In this document: positions 10,175 to 21,129 of the stretch, piece after piece
Layout: each line of letters opens with the position of its first letter
How positions within the stretch are numbered: the first letter of the stretch is position 1
DNA from: a bacterium
GTDB lineage: Bacteria > Actinomycetota > Acidimicrobiia > Acidimicrobiales > Bin134
Assembly (NCBI GenBank): GCA_028819295.1
Contig: JAPPMA010000094.1
Location: forward strand, 1-50,682
Direction of reading: 5' to 3'
Length of the DNA: 50,682 nt
Program-made: the position numbers and the translations under genes
The notes under the pieces: model-generated
Databases searched by the model: none
What the model was told of the DNA's origin: nothing
Seen by the model: only the letters and a program-made list of their open reading frames with translations

Positions 10175-10435
10175 TTACCGCGACGGCTGCCGGCTGACCG
10201 AAGTCTGACCGAATTTGGATCGTCTGCGGCGATCGCGGAGCCGCCGCAGGCGCCGTACAACCATCGGGTCGTACTCCAAGGCATCCGCTTCTTCCAATAG
10301 TTCGTTCAGCAGCTGATAATACCGGGTGGTGGAAAGCTCGAAGCGCGCCCGGATGGCTGCCTCCTTCGACCCGGTCTCCTTCCACCAGGTGCGCTCAAAA
10401 TCCAAGATCGCCCGATCTCGCTTTGTGAGGGCCAT
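10175..10435 (-). CDS. DUF3263 family protein (putative DNA-binding)
   Basis: 86 residues from ATG at 10435 (MALTKRDRAILDFERTWWKETGSKEAAIRARFELSTTRYYQLLNELLEEADALEYDPMVVRRL). This is the whole DUF3263 pattern of Actinobacteria. The short helices and the basic C-terminus (RRLRRLRDRRRRSK) suggest a helix-turn-helix nucleic-acid binder, but no member has a firm function that I know of. Probably cotranscribed with the LytR_C gene. Confidence 0.85.
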   Translation of the reverse strand: MALTKRDRAILDFERTWWKETGSKEAAIRARFELSTTRYYQLLNELLEEADALEYDPMVVRRLRRLRDRRRRSKFGQTSVSRQPSR

Positions 10436-10551
10436 TTCAACAAGCGTTGCCGACGCCAAGGCCTTATTCAAGCACCCTCCCAAACCACACCCTTTATGCT
10501 CTTTTCCATTAGGAGGTCCGAGCAGCTTCCCAAGCTCTCGTCCAATCCAAC

Positions 10552-10624
10552 GCCCGAGTAGCTCAGTCGGCAGAGCAGCTGTCTTGTAAACAGCCGGTCG
10601 CAGGTTCGATTCCTGTCTCGGGCT
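10552..10624 (+). tRNA. tRNA-Thr (anticodon TGT)
   Basis: 73-nt cloverleaf. The acceptor arm GCCCGAG pairs with CTCGGGC, D arm GCTCAGTCGGCAGAGC, anticodon stem GCTGT/ACAGC with loop CTTGTAA (anticodon TGT, reads ACA and probably other ACN), and T arm with GGTTCGATTCC. CCA is not encoded. Confidence 0.96.
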
Positions 10625-10667
10625 CTGATCTCAGATGTGCTGAGCCGCCGCTTGGAAGGGAGCCGCC

Positions 10668-11807
10668 GTGGCCGAGGAGCCAGCCTGGACTATCGGGATC
10701 GAGGAGGAGTACCTCCTCGTGGAGCCCGCGAGCGGGGAGCTGATCACCGAGCAGCCGCCCGGCATCCTGAAGAGGGTGGCCGACCTGCACCATGGCATCG
10801 TCGCCCGGGAGCTGTTCAGCTCGCAGCTCGAGATCGGCACCGGCATCTGCACCGACTTCAGGTATCTGCGGGCCGACATCGGGCTTTTACGCCTTGCGGT
10901 CACCGAAGCCGCCGCCGAGTACGGGCTGGCCCCCATCGCGGCCTCATCCCACCCGTTCGCCCACCCGCACCGACAACAGGTGACCGAAGGAGAGCGCTAT
11001 CGGGCTCTGGCTGACGATCTCCAGGGCGTGTCCCGGGGGCTGGTCATATCCGGGCTTCACGTACACGTCGGCATCGAGGATCCCGACCTCCGGGTGGACC
11101 TGATGAACCAGGTGGCCTACTTCCTGCCCCACCTGCTGGCCCTGTCCACTTCGTCGCCGTTCTGGGAGGGACGCGACACCGGCCTCAAGAGCTACCGCAT
11201 GGCGATGTTCCGCTCGCTGCCCCGCACCGGCCTGCCGGAGAAGTTCGACTCGTGGGCCGAGTACCGGCGCCATGTGGACATTCTGGTGCAGGCCGGAGTC
11301 ATCGAGGATTCCACCAAGGTGTGGTGGGACATCCGCCCCTCGGAGCGCTACCCCACCCTGGAGATGCGGGTCACCGACTTGCCCACCAAGATGGATGACA
11401 CGGTTTGCGTCGCCGCCCTGTACGTGTGCCTGCTGCGGATGCTGTGGCGGCTCAAGCTGGAGAATCGCCGGTGGCGCAGCTACGCCAACTTCTTGGTGGC
11501 GGAGAACCTGTGGCGGGCCGAGCGCTACGGGATCGGCGACCGACTGATTGACTTCGGCAAAGGCGAGCTGGTGCCGCTGCCCGAACTGGTGGAGGAGATG
11601 ATCGAGCTTGTCCGGCCCGACGCCGAGGCCCTCGACTGCGTGGCGCAGGTTGAGCACGCCCGCGCCATCTGCCGACGCGGCACCTCCGCCGACCGCCAAC
11701 TGGCCGTGTACCGCGAGGCTCTAGAAGAAGGCGCCACCGACGAAGAGGCCCTCAACGCCGTCGTCCAAGCCCTGATAGCCGATACCATCGCCCCACCCCA
11801 GACCTAG
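10668..11807 (+). CDS. GCS2-type carboxylate-amine ligase (YbdK-like)
   Basis: 379 residues, GTG start with a GGAAGGGA ribosome site. Glutamate-cysteine ligase family 2 signatures: TIGIEEEYLLVEPASGEL at the N-terminus, HHGIVARELFSSQLEIGTG, ISGLHVHVGIEDPD, HLLALSTSSPFWEGRDTGLKSYR, TKVWWDIRPSERYPTLEMRVTDLP. Members such as E. coli YbdK have weak glutamate-cysteine ligase activity and no settled role; actinobacterial relatives include EgtA. Sits 43 bp after tRNA-Thr. Confidence 0.88.
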   Translation: MAEEPAWTIGIEEEYLLVEPASGELITEQPPGILKRVADLHHGIVARELFSSQLEIGTGICTDFRYLRADIGLLRLAVTEAAAEYGLAPIAASSHPFAHPHRQQVTEGERYRALADDLQGVSRGLVISGLHVHVGIEDPDLRVDLMNQVAYFLPHLLALSTSSPFWEGRDTGLKSYRMAMFRSLPRTGLPEKFDSWAEYRRHVDILVQAGVIEDSTKVWWDIRPSERYPTLEMRVTDLPTKMDDTVCVAALYVCLLRMLWRLKLENRRWRSYANFLVAENLWRAERYGIGDRLIDFGKGELVPLPELVEEMIELVRPDAEALDCVAQVEHARAICRRGTSADRQLAVYREALEEGATDEEALNAVVQALIADTIAPPQT

Positions 11808-11810
11808 CGG

Positions 11811-12179
11811 TCAGCCGGCCAACCGGTACATGATGAGCGCGGTGGGAACCAGGCGCTGTTTGACCGGATCGACGGCCAGGGCCAAGCCCTCCAGGGTGTA
11901 GGCCCCCAACAGCGCCGGACCGTCGTCCTCACCGAATACCACCAGGGTCACCTCGCTCTCGCCTCCCACCGTCACCCAAGCCCGTCCGTAGTTCATGAGC
12001 ACCCGCCGCCCGTCGGCCAGATCAAGTGGGCGTGTGCCGATGGGCGCCACTCCCAGTTCGCGAAGCCAACTGCCGGGCAGCATGGTGTAGGCCGATCCGG
12101 TGTCCACTATCGCCTCGACCTCCCTGGCCTCCCCGCCGTCCATCGCCGAGACCTGGATTTTCACAACAAGCATCCCCAT
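11811..12179 (-). CDS. Retropepsin-like (clan AA) aspartic protease
   Basis: 122 residues. VEAIVDTGSAYTMLPGSWLRELGV carries the D-T-G-S active-site triad of a retropepsin-like monomer that would act as a dimer. A later hydrophobic stretch and LLGAYTLEGLALAVDPVKQRLVP, the typical C-terminal block, complete the family. Often found beside toxin-antitoxin genes and in genomes with many small proteases, but its substrate is unknown. Four bases separate it from the convergent ligase gene. Confidence 0.82.
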   Translation of the reverse strand: MGMLVVKIQVSAMDGGEAREVEAIVDTGSAYTMLPGSWLRELGVAPIGTRPLDLADGRRVLMNYGRAWVTVGGESEVTLVVFGEDDGPALLGAYTLEGLALAVDPVKQRLVPTALIMYRLAG

Positions 12180-12266
12180 ACCGGCACGCTACCCCTGCAC
12201 CCGCCAGATTGTCAATCACTGAAATTGTACTACTTACAGCTTATTGTCGTAACTACGCAGGACACA

Positions 12267-12386
12267 TCAGAACAGCTGCCCCGCCGCCAAGCGATACACG
12301 CGATCTGCATAGGACAGGCCGGTTCGCACCTTTTCCACTTTGTGCTCCGATAGGAGCCGGTCCACAACCGGCTTGACGTGGGGCTG
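12267..12386 (-). pseudogene. Relic of a DUF3368/PIN-like toxin C-terminus
   Basis: The minus frame ending at TGA 12269-12267 reads QPHVKPVVDRLLSEHKVEK ... YADRVYRLAAGQLF, and a TAG sits just before it. The pattern VKPVVDRLL ... YxxVxRLAG resembles the C-terminal end of DUF3368 toxins. The N-terminal part and start are gone, so it is a remnant. The match is by eye and weak. Confidence 0.4.
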
Positions 12387-12641
12387 CTAGGACCTGATCT
12401 GACGGTCATATTCGTCGTGAGTGCCAATCCACACCCAGATGAAGTCTCCAGCATCGTCAACAGCAAGCGCTCGATAGTCCACTCCCACACGTACTGACCA
12501 GAACTTGCCCACTTTCTTGAAGCGCAATGATGGGTGCCGCGGATTCTCAGTCAGGAGACGGAATTTCCTTTTGGCAGCCCCCTGGGCAGTTTCGGGAAGC
12601 TGCTCAAAGTAGCTCCAGAACCGAGGCGTTGTTCGATGCAC
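12387..12641 (-). CDS. RelE/ParE family toxin
   Basis: 84 residues, GTG start directly after the antitoxin stop. FEQLPETAQGAAKRKFRLLTENPRHPSLRFKKVGKFWSVRVGVDYRALAVDDAGDFIWVWIGTHDEYDRQI is the RelE/HigB-type fold: helical hairpin, basic strand with S-V-R-V, and C-terminal HDEYDR. Would cleave mRNA in the ribosome or act on gyrase; which one cannot be told. Zero-base spacing to the antitoxin gene marks it as an operon. Confidence 0.85.
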   Translation of the reverse strand: MHRTTPRFWSYFEQLPETAQGAAKRKFRLLTENPRHPSLRFKKVGKFWSVRVGVDYRALAVDDAGDFIWVWIGTHDEYDRQIRS

Positions 12642-12890
12642 CTAGAGTTCCTGAAGCGTGCCGTCCTCCTTGGCCTCGAGGGCCTCAGAAATCAAGAAAT
12701 CCAACGCCCCTTCGTCAACATCGGCTTCGATCTGCTTGTCCCACTTCTCCCAGTCCAATTCGCTGAACCATTCCCTCAGCTGGGCGTGCTCGGCTTCGGG
12801 AAGAACGAGAATCGCCTGCTGAATCTCGGCAAGCCTCGCCATCGCCTTTTCCCGGTCCAATCCCGAGTGATCGACTTCGCTCATCGTCAT
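12642..12890 (-). CDS. Antitoxin of the RelE-type pair (addiction module component family)
   Basis: 82 residues, acidic, mostly helical: EKAMARLAEIQQAILVLPEAEHAQLREWFSELDWEKWDKQIEADVDEGALDFLISEALEAKEDGTLQEL. The pattern 'LPEAEHAQLREWFxELDWEKWDKQIExD' is typical of the small antitoxins placed before RelE toxins. A second ATG at 12884 could also be the start. No DNA-binding domain is evident. Confidence 0.85.
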   Translation of the reverse strand: MTMSEVDHSGLDREKAMARLAEIQQAILVLPEAEHAQLREWFSELDWEKWDKQIEADVDEGALDFLISEALEAKEDGTLQEL

Positions 12891-13036
12891 TCCAATGCCC
12901 CTTCACTTACTCAAGACCTAGAAGTCAAAATCTGGAAGGGAGCCCTATGAAGCCAACTCCGACTGCACCACCACCTTAACGACAACCCCAGGCATGGACA
13001 ACCGCTTATCGGGCAGCCCAGGGGATCGTGCGGGCC

Positions 13037-14008
13037 CTAGTAGGCAGATTTGGCGTCTTGGCGGTGGCGGGCGATTTCGAAGCAGCCTATGGCGGTGGCG
13101 GCGGCGGCGTTTAGGGAGCTGAGGGTGCCTGATAGGGGGATGTTGGCTACTACGTCGCAGCGTTGGCGGGCTAGGCGGGACAGGCCCCGGCCCTCGCTGC
13201 CCACCACCAGGGCGACTGCCTCAGAGGCCACGTTCATCTCATAGACAGTGGTGGGGGCGGTTACGTCGAGGCCCACGGTCCACACTCCTAGCTCCCCGAG
13301 GCGGGCCAGCGCGTTGGGGATGCCGGGCACTAGGGCCATGGGCACGTGCTCAACCGCACCGGCGGCTGCTTTGGCGGCCGCGGGGGTGATGTGGGCTGAG
13401 CGGTGCTTGCCCAGCACGGCACCGGTGACACCGGCACATTCGGCGGTTCGCAGCGCCGCTCCGACGTTGCCGGGATCGGTGATGCCATCGAGCACCAGCA
13501 GAAACGGGGGGCGGCCATCAGAGGGACGGGCCAAATCTTCCAGATCGTGCTCGGCCAAGGGGGCGGCCCGGGCGATCACCCCTTGGGGGGCCTCGGTGGC
13601 CGCCATGGACTCGAACTTGGAGCGGGCCACTTCTTTGACGGGCACCCGCAGCTCGGCAGCCAGCTCCATCACTTGGGCCAGCACCCCGGTTTGTCTCTGT
13701 CCCGTGGCGACCACCACTTCTCGGACCGGGCGAGTGCCGGCCAACAACAACTCTCGCACCGCTTGGCGGCCTTCCACCCGGTCGCCGCCCAAACCGGCCC
13801 GTTGGCGGCTGTTGCGCTGCTGGTCGCCAGGTTGTCGGGCCTTGCGGTGGCCCTTGCCGGCACCTGTTTTCTCGCCCTTGCTGGCACCCCTGCTGTGGCC
13901 CTTGCCGGCACCTGTCTTTTCGCCCTTGCTGGCACCCCTGTTCGCGTCCCTGTTGGGGCCACCACTGCGGCTTCGCCGGTTGCCGCCTCTCGGGCCTTGC
14001 GCGTTCAC
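13037..14008 (-). CDS. rlmB: 23S rRNA (guanosine-2'-O)-methyltransferase RlmB / TrmH family
   Basis: 323 residues from GTG at 14008, which overlaps the ispF stop by 4 bp. Residues 1-70 are a basic low-complexity tail with a 16-residue repeat (RGASKGEKTGAGKGHS). Then RVEGRQAVRELLLAG starts the L30e-like RNA-binding domain and the SPOUT knot follows: LLVLDGITDPGNVGAALRTAECAGV, VVGSEGRGLSRLARQRCD, IPLSGTLSSLNAAAATAIGCFEI. Methylates a ribosomal guanosine with S-adenosylmethionine. The ispD-ispF-rlmB order is common in Actinobacteria (there usually with cysS). Confidence 0.92.
   Translation of the reverse strand: MNAQGPRGGNRRSRSGGPNRDANRGASKGEKTGAGKGHSRGASKGEKTGAGKGHRKARQPGDQQRNSRQRAGLGGDRVEGRQAVRELLLAGTRPVREVVVATGQRQTGVLAQVMELAAELRVPVKEVARSKFESMAATEAPQGVIARAAPLAEHDLEDLARPSDGRPPFLLVLDGITDPGNVGAALRTAECAGVTGAVLGKHRSAHITPAAAKAAAGAVEHVPMALVPGIPNALARLGELGVWTVGLDVTAPTTVYEMNVASEAVALVVGSEGRGLSRLARQRCDVVANIPLSGTLSSLNAAAATAIGCFEIARHRQDAKSAY
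13847..13942. repeat. 48-bp tandem repeat, two copies, inside rlmB
   Basis: Two almost identical 48-bp units at 13847 and 13895 encode the repeated basic segment RGASKGEKTGAGKGHS of the RlmB tail. The frame is kept. Confidence 0.88.
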
Positions 14009-14487
14009 TGGCGCTCGATGAGGGCCACCGCCCAACAGGCCAGGCCCTCGCCCCGGCCCAGCGCTCCCAGGGCCTCGGCCCGCTTGCCCTTGACCGACAC
14101 CGGGGCGCCGACCGCCGCGCTGAGGCGGGCTTGCATCTCGGGGCGGCGGGGCGCGATGCGGGGTTGCTCGGCCACCACCGTGCAGTCGGCGTTCACCACC
14201 TGCCAGCCGGCGGCTGTCAATCGGGCCGCGGCGTCGACCAGCAGCCCAAGGCTGTCGGCACCGGCCCATTTGTCATCGGTGTCGGGGAACAGCACGCCGA
14301 TGTCGCCCAACCCGGCGGCGCTCAACAAAGCGTCGGTCACCGCATGAGCCACGGCATCGCCGTCGCTGTGGCCCACCAGGCCGGGCGCGCCCTCGAATCT
14401 GACGCCGCCCAGGATCAAGGGCCGGTCGGGGTCGCCGCTAAACCGGTGGGTGTCGAACCCGTGGCCCACCCGCATTGCGCCGGTCAT
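14005..14487 (-). CDS. ispF: 2-C-methyl-D-erythritol 2,4-cyclodiphosphate synthase
   Basis: 160 residues, the family's normal length. Metal-binding RVGHGFDTHRF and GHSDGDAVAHAVTDALLSAAGLGDIGVLFPDTD are standard, as are the CDP-binding VVNADCTVVAEQPRI and the ending VKGKRAEALGALGRGEGLACWAVALIE. Fifth enzyme of the non-mevalonate isoprenoid pathway. Overlaps ispD and rlmB by 4 bp each, so translation is coupled. Confidence 0.96.
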   Translation of the reverse strand: MTGAMRVGHGFDTHRFSGDPDRPLILGGVRFEGAPGLVGHSDGDAVAHAVTDALLSAAGLGDIGVLFPDTDDKWAGADSLGLLVDAAARLTAAGWQVVNADCTVVAEQPRIAPRRPEMQARLSAAVGAPVSVKGKRAEALGALGRGEGLACWAVALIERQ

Positions 14488-15122
14488 GTCGCCAACCAGG
14501 CCTCGGCAGCGGCCAGGTCGTCGGGTTGGGTGATCTTGATGTTGCGGGGATTTCCCTCCACGGCAACCACAGCATGGCCGGCGGCCTCCACCAGGCTGGC
14601 GTCGTCGGTGGCGTCGTCGGCCCCGGCGTGGGCCGCCCGCAACAGCTCGGCCCGAAAAGCCTGCGGGGTCTGCACCGCTTGCAGAGTGCTGCGGTCCACC
14701 ACTCCCCCGTCCACCCTGCGAATGGTATCGGTTACCGGCACCACCGGCACCGCGCCAGCCGCCCCTGAGCGCACCTCGTGGACCACCCGCTCGTAAATGT
14801 CGGCACCGGCCAGCGGACGGGCAGCGTCGTGGACGCAGATGATGGCCGCGTCATGTGGCACCGCCTCAAGCCCGTTGCGCACCGAGGCGGCCCGGCTCGC
14901 TCCGCCGGCCACCACTGCGGCGTCGCCCAGGCGGGCCGACTCGGCCTCCACATCGGCGGGCGGCACCACCACCACCACGCCGTCGCTCACCGCGGCGGCG
15001 ACAGCCACGCTCCGGTCGACCACCCGGGCACCGGCAAGTTCCAAATACTGCTTGGCGCCACCGAATCGGTTGCCCGAGCCCGCGGCCACAACCACCGTCC
15101 AAACCGAGGGGCCAGTCGCCAT
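14484..15122 (-). CDS. ispD: 2-C-methyl-D-erythritol 4-phosphate cytidylyltransferase
   Basis: 212 residues. The CTP-binding VVVAAGSGNRFGGAKQYLELAGARVVDRSV (G-x-G-x-R-x-G...K) and ICVHDAARPL, VPVTDTIRRV, LQAVQTPQAFRAELL and TDDASLVEAAGHAVVAVEGNPRNIKITQPDDL all match. Third enzyme of the non-mevalonate isoprenoid pathway; makes CDP-methylerythritol in the cytoplasm. The pathway end product feeds the polyprenyl synthase also seen in this window. Confidence 0.96.
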   Translation of the reverse strand: MATGPSVWTVVVAAGSGNRFGGAKQYLELAGARVVDRSVAVAAAVSDGVVVVVPPADVEAESARLGDAAVVAGGASRAASVRNGLEAVPHDAAIICVHDAARPLAGADIYERVVHEVRSGAAGAVPVVPVTDTIRRVDGGVVDRSTLQAVQTPQAFRAELLRAAHAGADDATDDASLVEAAGHAVVAVEGNPRNIKITQPDDLAAAEAWLAT

Positions 15123-15127
15123 CGCCG

Positions 15128-15778
15128 CTACTGGCTCAGAAACTCGACAACGCGGCGCCAGGCGTCGGCCGCGTAGTCGGCGCGGTGGGCCGGGCGGTCG
15201 GGGTCGTGGACGAAACCGTGATCGGCGCCCTCATAGACCGCGGTCACCGCACCGGCGGCCTCCAGGGCGGCCACGTCGTCGGGCGGGGTGAATGGGTCTT
15301 CGGCGCCGATGACGGCCAGCAGCGGACACGGATCGCCCGCGGCCCACAACTCCAGGGGCTCGCCTTGGCCCGGGCCACGCCAATGCTCGGGAAGGCGGAT
15401 CATCCCGTAGAAGGCGGCCGCCCGGTGGAACCGCCCCGTGGCCGCCGCCTTGATGGTGTACATGCCGCCCATGCAGAAACCGGTTAGCACCACCGTCTCA
15501 CAGCCGGTGGCGTCGGCCGCCGCCAGCACATCGGCCAGCACCGCCTCGTCGTCCAAGTCGCAGACCACCTCCATCCGCTCGCCGGCGGTCAGCTCCTCTT
15601 GGCCGACGAACACCTGGGGAGCGCACACCGTCCATCCCTGTTCGGCGGCAAGCCGGGCCACATGATCGTCGAACAGAGGCCGCAGGCCCATCAGATCGGG
15701 TATCAGCACCAACCCTCGGTCGGCATCCTCAACCCGAACCAGCTCAGCCGGCGTTCCCGTCGACAACTCGATGCGCAT
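15128..15778 (-). CDS. Dienelactone hydrolase family protein
   Basis: 216 residues, alpha/beta hydrolase. Nucleophile Cys in GFCMGG (C102), the Asp in GAEDPFTPP, and the His in GADHGFVHDPDRPAHR form the triad of the family. Starts MRIELSTGTPAELVRVEDADRGLVLIPDLMG. Members hydrolyse dienelactone in chlorocatechol breakdown, but most are of unknown substrate, and no aromatic pathway is nearby. It lies 5 bp before ispD. Confidence 0.85.
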   Translation of the reverse strand: MRIELSTGTPAELVRVEDADRGLVLIPDLMGLRPLFDDHVARLAAEQGWTVCAPQVFVGQEELTAGERMEVVCDLDDEAVLADVLAAADATGCETVVLTGFCMGGMYTIKAAATGRFHRAAAFYGMIRLPEHWRGPGQGEPLELWAAGDPCPLLAVIGAEDPFTPPDDVAALEAAGAVTAVYEGADHGFVHDPDRPAHRADYAADAWRRVVEFLSQ

Positions 15779-15791
15779 GGCCCTTGTTTAG

Positions 15792-15964
15792 CCCATCAGC
15801 AGTGCGCGGCTATGGCTGCCCCCGATCAGAGTGCGACATTCCAGCCGACGATCAACTTGTTGAGCCCATCAGCAGTGCGCGGCTATGGCTGCCCCCGATC
15901 AGAGTGCGACATTCCAGCCGACGATCAACTTGTTGAGTCCATCAGCAGTGCGCGGCTATGGCTG
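15792..15964. repeat. 73-bp tandem repeat, about 2.4 copies
   Basis: Units start at 15792, 15865 and 15938 and are almost identical. The array fills nearly the whole 204-bp gap between two divergent genes (the hydrolase and hemB), so it must carry or displace their promoters. No start codon in it opens a plausible gene. Confidence 0.92.
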
Positions 15965-15982
15965 AGATGGGAGCATGTGGGC

Positions 15983-16969
15983 ATGGCTCATCCGCATTTG
16001 GGGCTCACCGCCCGGCCTCGGCGCAACCGGCGCACCCCGGCGATCCGAGCAATGGTGCGCGAAACCGAGCTCAGCCCGGCCCATTTGGTGCTGCCCCTGT
16101 TTGTTCACCGAGGCCCCGACGAGCCCATCGACTCCATGCCCGGCGTCAACCGCTGGAGTGCGGACGGGCTCATGGGCGAGGTGGGCCGGGCCGCCGATCT
16201 CGGCGTGCGGGCGGTGGTGCTGTTCGAGGCCGCTCCCGACGAGTTGAAGACCCCCACCGGCGATGAGGCCTGGAACCCCGACGGGCTCATCCCCCAAACC
16301 ATCGCGGCCATCAAGTCCGCCCACCCCGACACGGTGGTGATGACCGATGTGGCCCTCGACCCCTACAACAGCGACGGCCACGACGGGATCGTGGCGCCCG
16401 ACGGCACCATCATCAACGACGAGACCGTCGAGGTGCTGTGCCGCCAAGCCCTGGCCCACGCCGACGCCGGGGCCGACATCGTGGCCCCCAGCGACATGAT
16501 GGACGGGCGGGTGGGGGCCATCCGAGAGACGCTCGACCACCACGGCCACACCGAAGTTGGAATCTGCGCCTACACCGCCAAATACGCCTCGGCGTTCTTC
16601 GGGCCGTTCCGGGGAGCACTGGACTCGGCCCCCCGCTCCGGCGACAAGAAGACCTACCAGATGGACCCGGCCAACAGCCGCGAGGCCCTGCGGGAGATGG
16701 AACTGGACATCGCCGAGGGCGCCGACATGGTGATGGTCAAGCCCGCCGGTCCGTACCTGGACGTGGTGCGACGCTTCGCCGAGGCCTCGGTGGTGCCGGT
16801 GGCCGCCTACCAGGTGAGCGGCGAGTACCTCATGATCAAGGCGGCCGCGACATCGGGCTGGCTGGATGAGCAGGCCATCGTCGCCGAGACCCTCTGCGGC
16901 ATCCGCAGGGCCGGCGCAGACGTGATCTTGACGTACTTCGCGGTGCAGGCCGCCGAGTTGCTGGCTTAG
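15983..16969 (+). CDS. hemB: Delta-aminolevulinic acid dehydratase (porphobilinogen synthase)
   Basis: 328 residues from ATG at 15983. Joins two aminolevulinates to porphobilinogen in heme synthesis. Active-site lysines are in CAYTAKYASAFFGPFR and MVMVKPAGPYLDVV. The metal loop reads TDVALDPYNSDGHDGIV with Asp where the zinc enzymes have Cys, so it is the magnesium-dependent type. Adds to the heme theme with chdC. Upstream in-frame sequence to 15599 covers the repeats and is not coding. Confidence 0.95.
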   Translation: MAHPHLGLTARPRRNRRTPAIRAMVRETELSPAHLVLPLFVHRGPDEPIDSMPGVNRWSADGLMGEVGRAADLGVRAVVLFEAAPDELKTPTGDEAWNPDGLIPQTIAAIKSAHPDTVVMTDVALDPYNSDGHDGIVAPDGTIINDETVEVLCRQALAHADAGADIVAPSDMMDGRVGAIRETLDHHGHTEVGICAYTAKYASAFFGPFRGALDSAPRSGDKKTYQMDPANSREALREMELDIAEGADMVMVKPAGPYLDVVRRFAEASVVPVAAYQVSGEYLMIKAAATSGWLDEQAIVAETLCGIRRAGADVILTYFAVQAAELLA

Positions 16970-17000
16970 CCCCTGCGCTAAATCGGGATCGGCTTCAGGG

Positions 17001-18473
17001 TCAGCTTCGGGAGCGGCGCCGGAAGAAGTCGGAAAAGCTGGTCACCACCGCGTGGCCAGGGGCATCCCCGTCCGGAGGCTGGGATTCGGCCAGCAGCGCA
17101 GTGGACATCCCCAGCGCATTGGCGGCGTCGAGGTGCCCAGCCCTCACATCCACCAGCAGCGTGTTCTCATAGGGAACCGCCGTCGTCCGGCGCAGAGCCT
17201 CGTAGATGCCGGGAGCGGGCATGCACACCCCCACTTCGCTGCTCACAATCCAGGTGTCCACACCGGTGATCTGGAGCCGATCCCGCAGTGCCGACGACCA
17301 CGAGGCGATGTCGTTGGTAAGACAGGCCACCGGCAGCTCCCGGCGGGTCATCTCGGCCACGAAGTCGCGGGCCCCCGACCGCACGGTGTACTGGTCCAAG
17401 TACTGCTCGGTGAGCTCGGCCGGGTCGTCCTCCAATCCGAGCCCGGCCCACAGCTCGGCGGGGGTGATGCGACCGAGCACTGCCTGGTGGTAGATCTGCT
17501 CCACGGTCTCGGCATCCACCTCCGAGCCGCGTTCGGAGGCAAAATCAGCCAGGAGTTGGGAGGGCTCGTCGGGCGGCTCGAACAGCACCCCGAGCGGGTT
17601 CAACACCACCAGGCGCAGCCGACGGGCCGGCGGCTGAGCCGCGGCGGTACTGGTTGATCGAACCAGGGGCTCCTGTGGAACAGTGGGATCGATGCTGCGG
17701 CTCCGGTTCCGGCGGTCGAGCAGAAAGCCGGCTACGGCGATCAGCACCGACAGGCCCAACAGCGCGAACGCGGCCCAGGCCACCCATCGGAGGGTCACCG
17801 CGGTGCCGCTCTCCTCTTGGGCGGTCATCTCAATGCTCACTGCCCCCTGCCCCAGTTCCAGGGTCTCCTCCTGCTCGGCGCCCACCGGCAGATCCAGAAC
17901 CAGCCGCACGGCTACTCCCGCCAGCGCGTCCTCCAAGTTTGGAATCGGCTGTCCAAGGGGCTCGCCGCCGAGGCGCTCGGTGAGCTGGGGATCGGTGAAC
18001 AGATCCAGACCGTTGGACAAATCGACCACTCCGGTCACCCGATAGTCGGTTTGCGCGAAAGAGGTGGCGCGCTCGAACGTGAAATCCCTGAACACTTCGC
18101 CTGAGCCGAAGATCTCGGCCAGCACCGACTCGAGCTGCTCAGGCGACCCGAATGGCTTGGATGCCGAGAATCTGGTGCGGCCCTGGCCGTCGATCCGGGG
18201 GTCGTTGTACGACCAGCCCGAGGCGGGATCCTCGATGTCGTCCACCAACAGCACAGAAGTGATGTCGGGGGCCAGCGCTACTGCCTCCTGGTCGAGCGCC
18301 ACGTCTACCTTGACCAACCCAGAGCCGTCCTCATTGAAGCCGATGCCTACCTCGATATCCACCTGGCACGCGGCCAGCCCCACGAGCAGCACAACGAGGA
18401 GCGCGCCCCTTCGGGCTGCTGCAAACACGCCAGCCCGTCGCCTCGCGGCCCCCCTGCGAACCACTGCTGGCAT
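17001..18473 (-). CDS. LppM-like lipoprotein domain, membrane segment and degenerate HAD domain in one protein
   Basis: About 490 residues from ATG at 18473, 4 bp after the clpC stop. Residues 1-36 are a basic signal with lipobox LAAC (C36). Residues 37-225 (QVDIEVGIGFNEDGSGLVKVDVALDQE) resemble the mycobacterial LppM extracytoplasmic domain. A membrane helix (about 230-252, WVAWAAFALLGLSVLIAVAGFLL) follows, then basic RRNRSRS and a cytoplasmic HAD fold from about 286. The HAD catalytic residues are changed: LNPLGVL has Asn292 for the nucleophile Asp, the Lys of motif III is Met418 (GVCMPAP) and the acidic pair of motif IV is VDV. The Thr of motif II (CLTND) remains. It should bind rather than turn over a ligand. 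I know of no described protein with this arrangement. Confidence 0.72.
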   Translation of the reverse strand: MPAVVRRGAARRRAGVFAAARRGALLVVLLVGLAACQVDIEVGIGFNEDGSGLVKVDVALDQEAVALAPDITSVLLVDDIEDPASGWSYNDPRIDGQGRTRFSASKPFGSPEQLESVLAEIFGSGEVFRDFTFERATSFAQTDYRVTGVVDLSNGLDLFTDPQLTERLGGEPLGQPIPNLEDALAGVAVRLVLDLPVGAEQEETLELGQGAVSIEMTAQEESGTAVTLRWVAWAAFALLGLSVLIAVAGFLLDRRNRSRSIDPTVPQEPLVRSTSTAAAQPPARRLRLVVLNPLGVLFEPPDEPSQLLADFASERGSEVDAETVEQIYHQAVLGRITPAELWAGLGLEDDPAELTEQYLDQYTVRSGARDFVAEMTRRELPVACLTNDIASWSSALRDRLQITGVDTWIVSSEVGVCMPAPGIYEALRRTTAVPYENTLLVDVRAGHLDAANALGMSTALLAESQPPDGDAPGHAVVTSFSDFFRRRSRS

Positions 18474-18477
18474 TCGA

Positions 18478-20994
<2,517 letters not shown>

Positions 20995-21129
20995 GGCAGT
21001 CTCCCGATAGGGGCTTGTCCCGAAGTGTAACCCCGCCATCACCCCTTTTCGTTCCCGAAGCCCCAACCGCATCCCGACCCCTCGCCCCCCGACAGGCCGC
21101 CAATCGGGCTGAATGGGAGAGAATCGGGG

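Noticed and set aside
12230..12490. 86-codon frame on the minus strand
   Set aside because: It runs across the RelE toxin gene in another frame and its product has no sensible pattern. The relic at 12267-12386 in a different frame explains the region better.
13037..14269. Long RlmB start at 14269
   Set aside because: It would overlap ispF by 265 bp with a non-protein-like Gly/Arg/Pro-rich sequence. The GTG at 14008, overlapping the ispF stop, fits the operon style.
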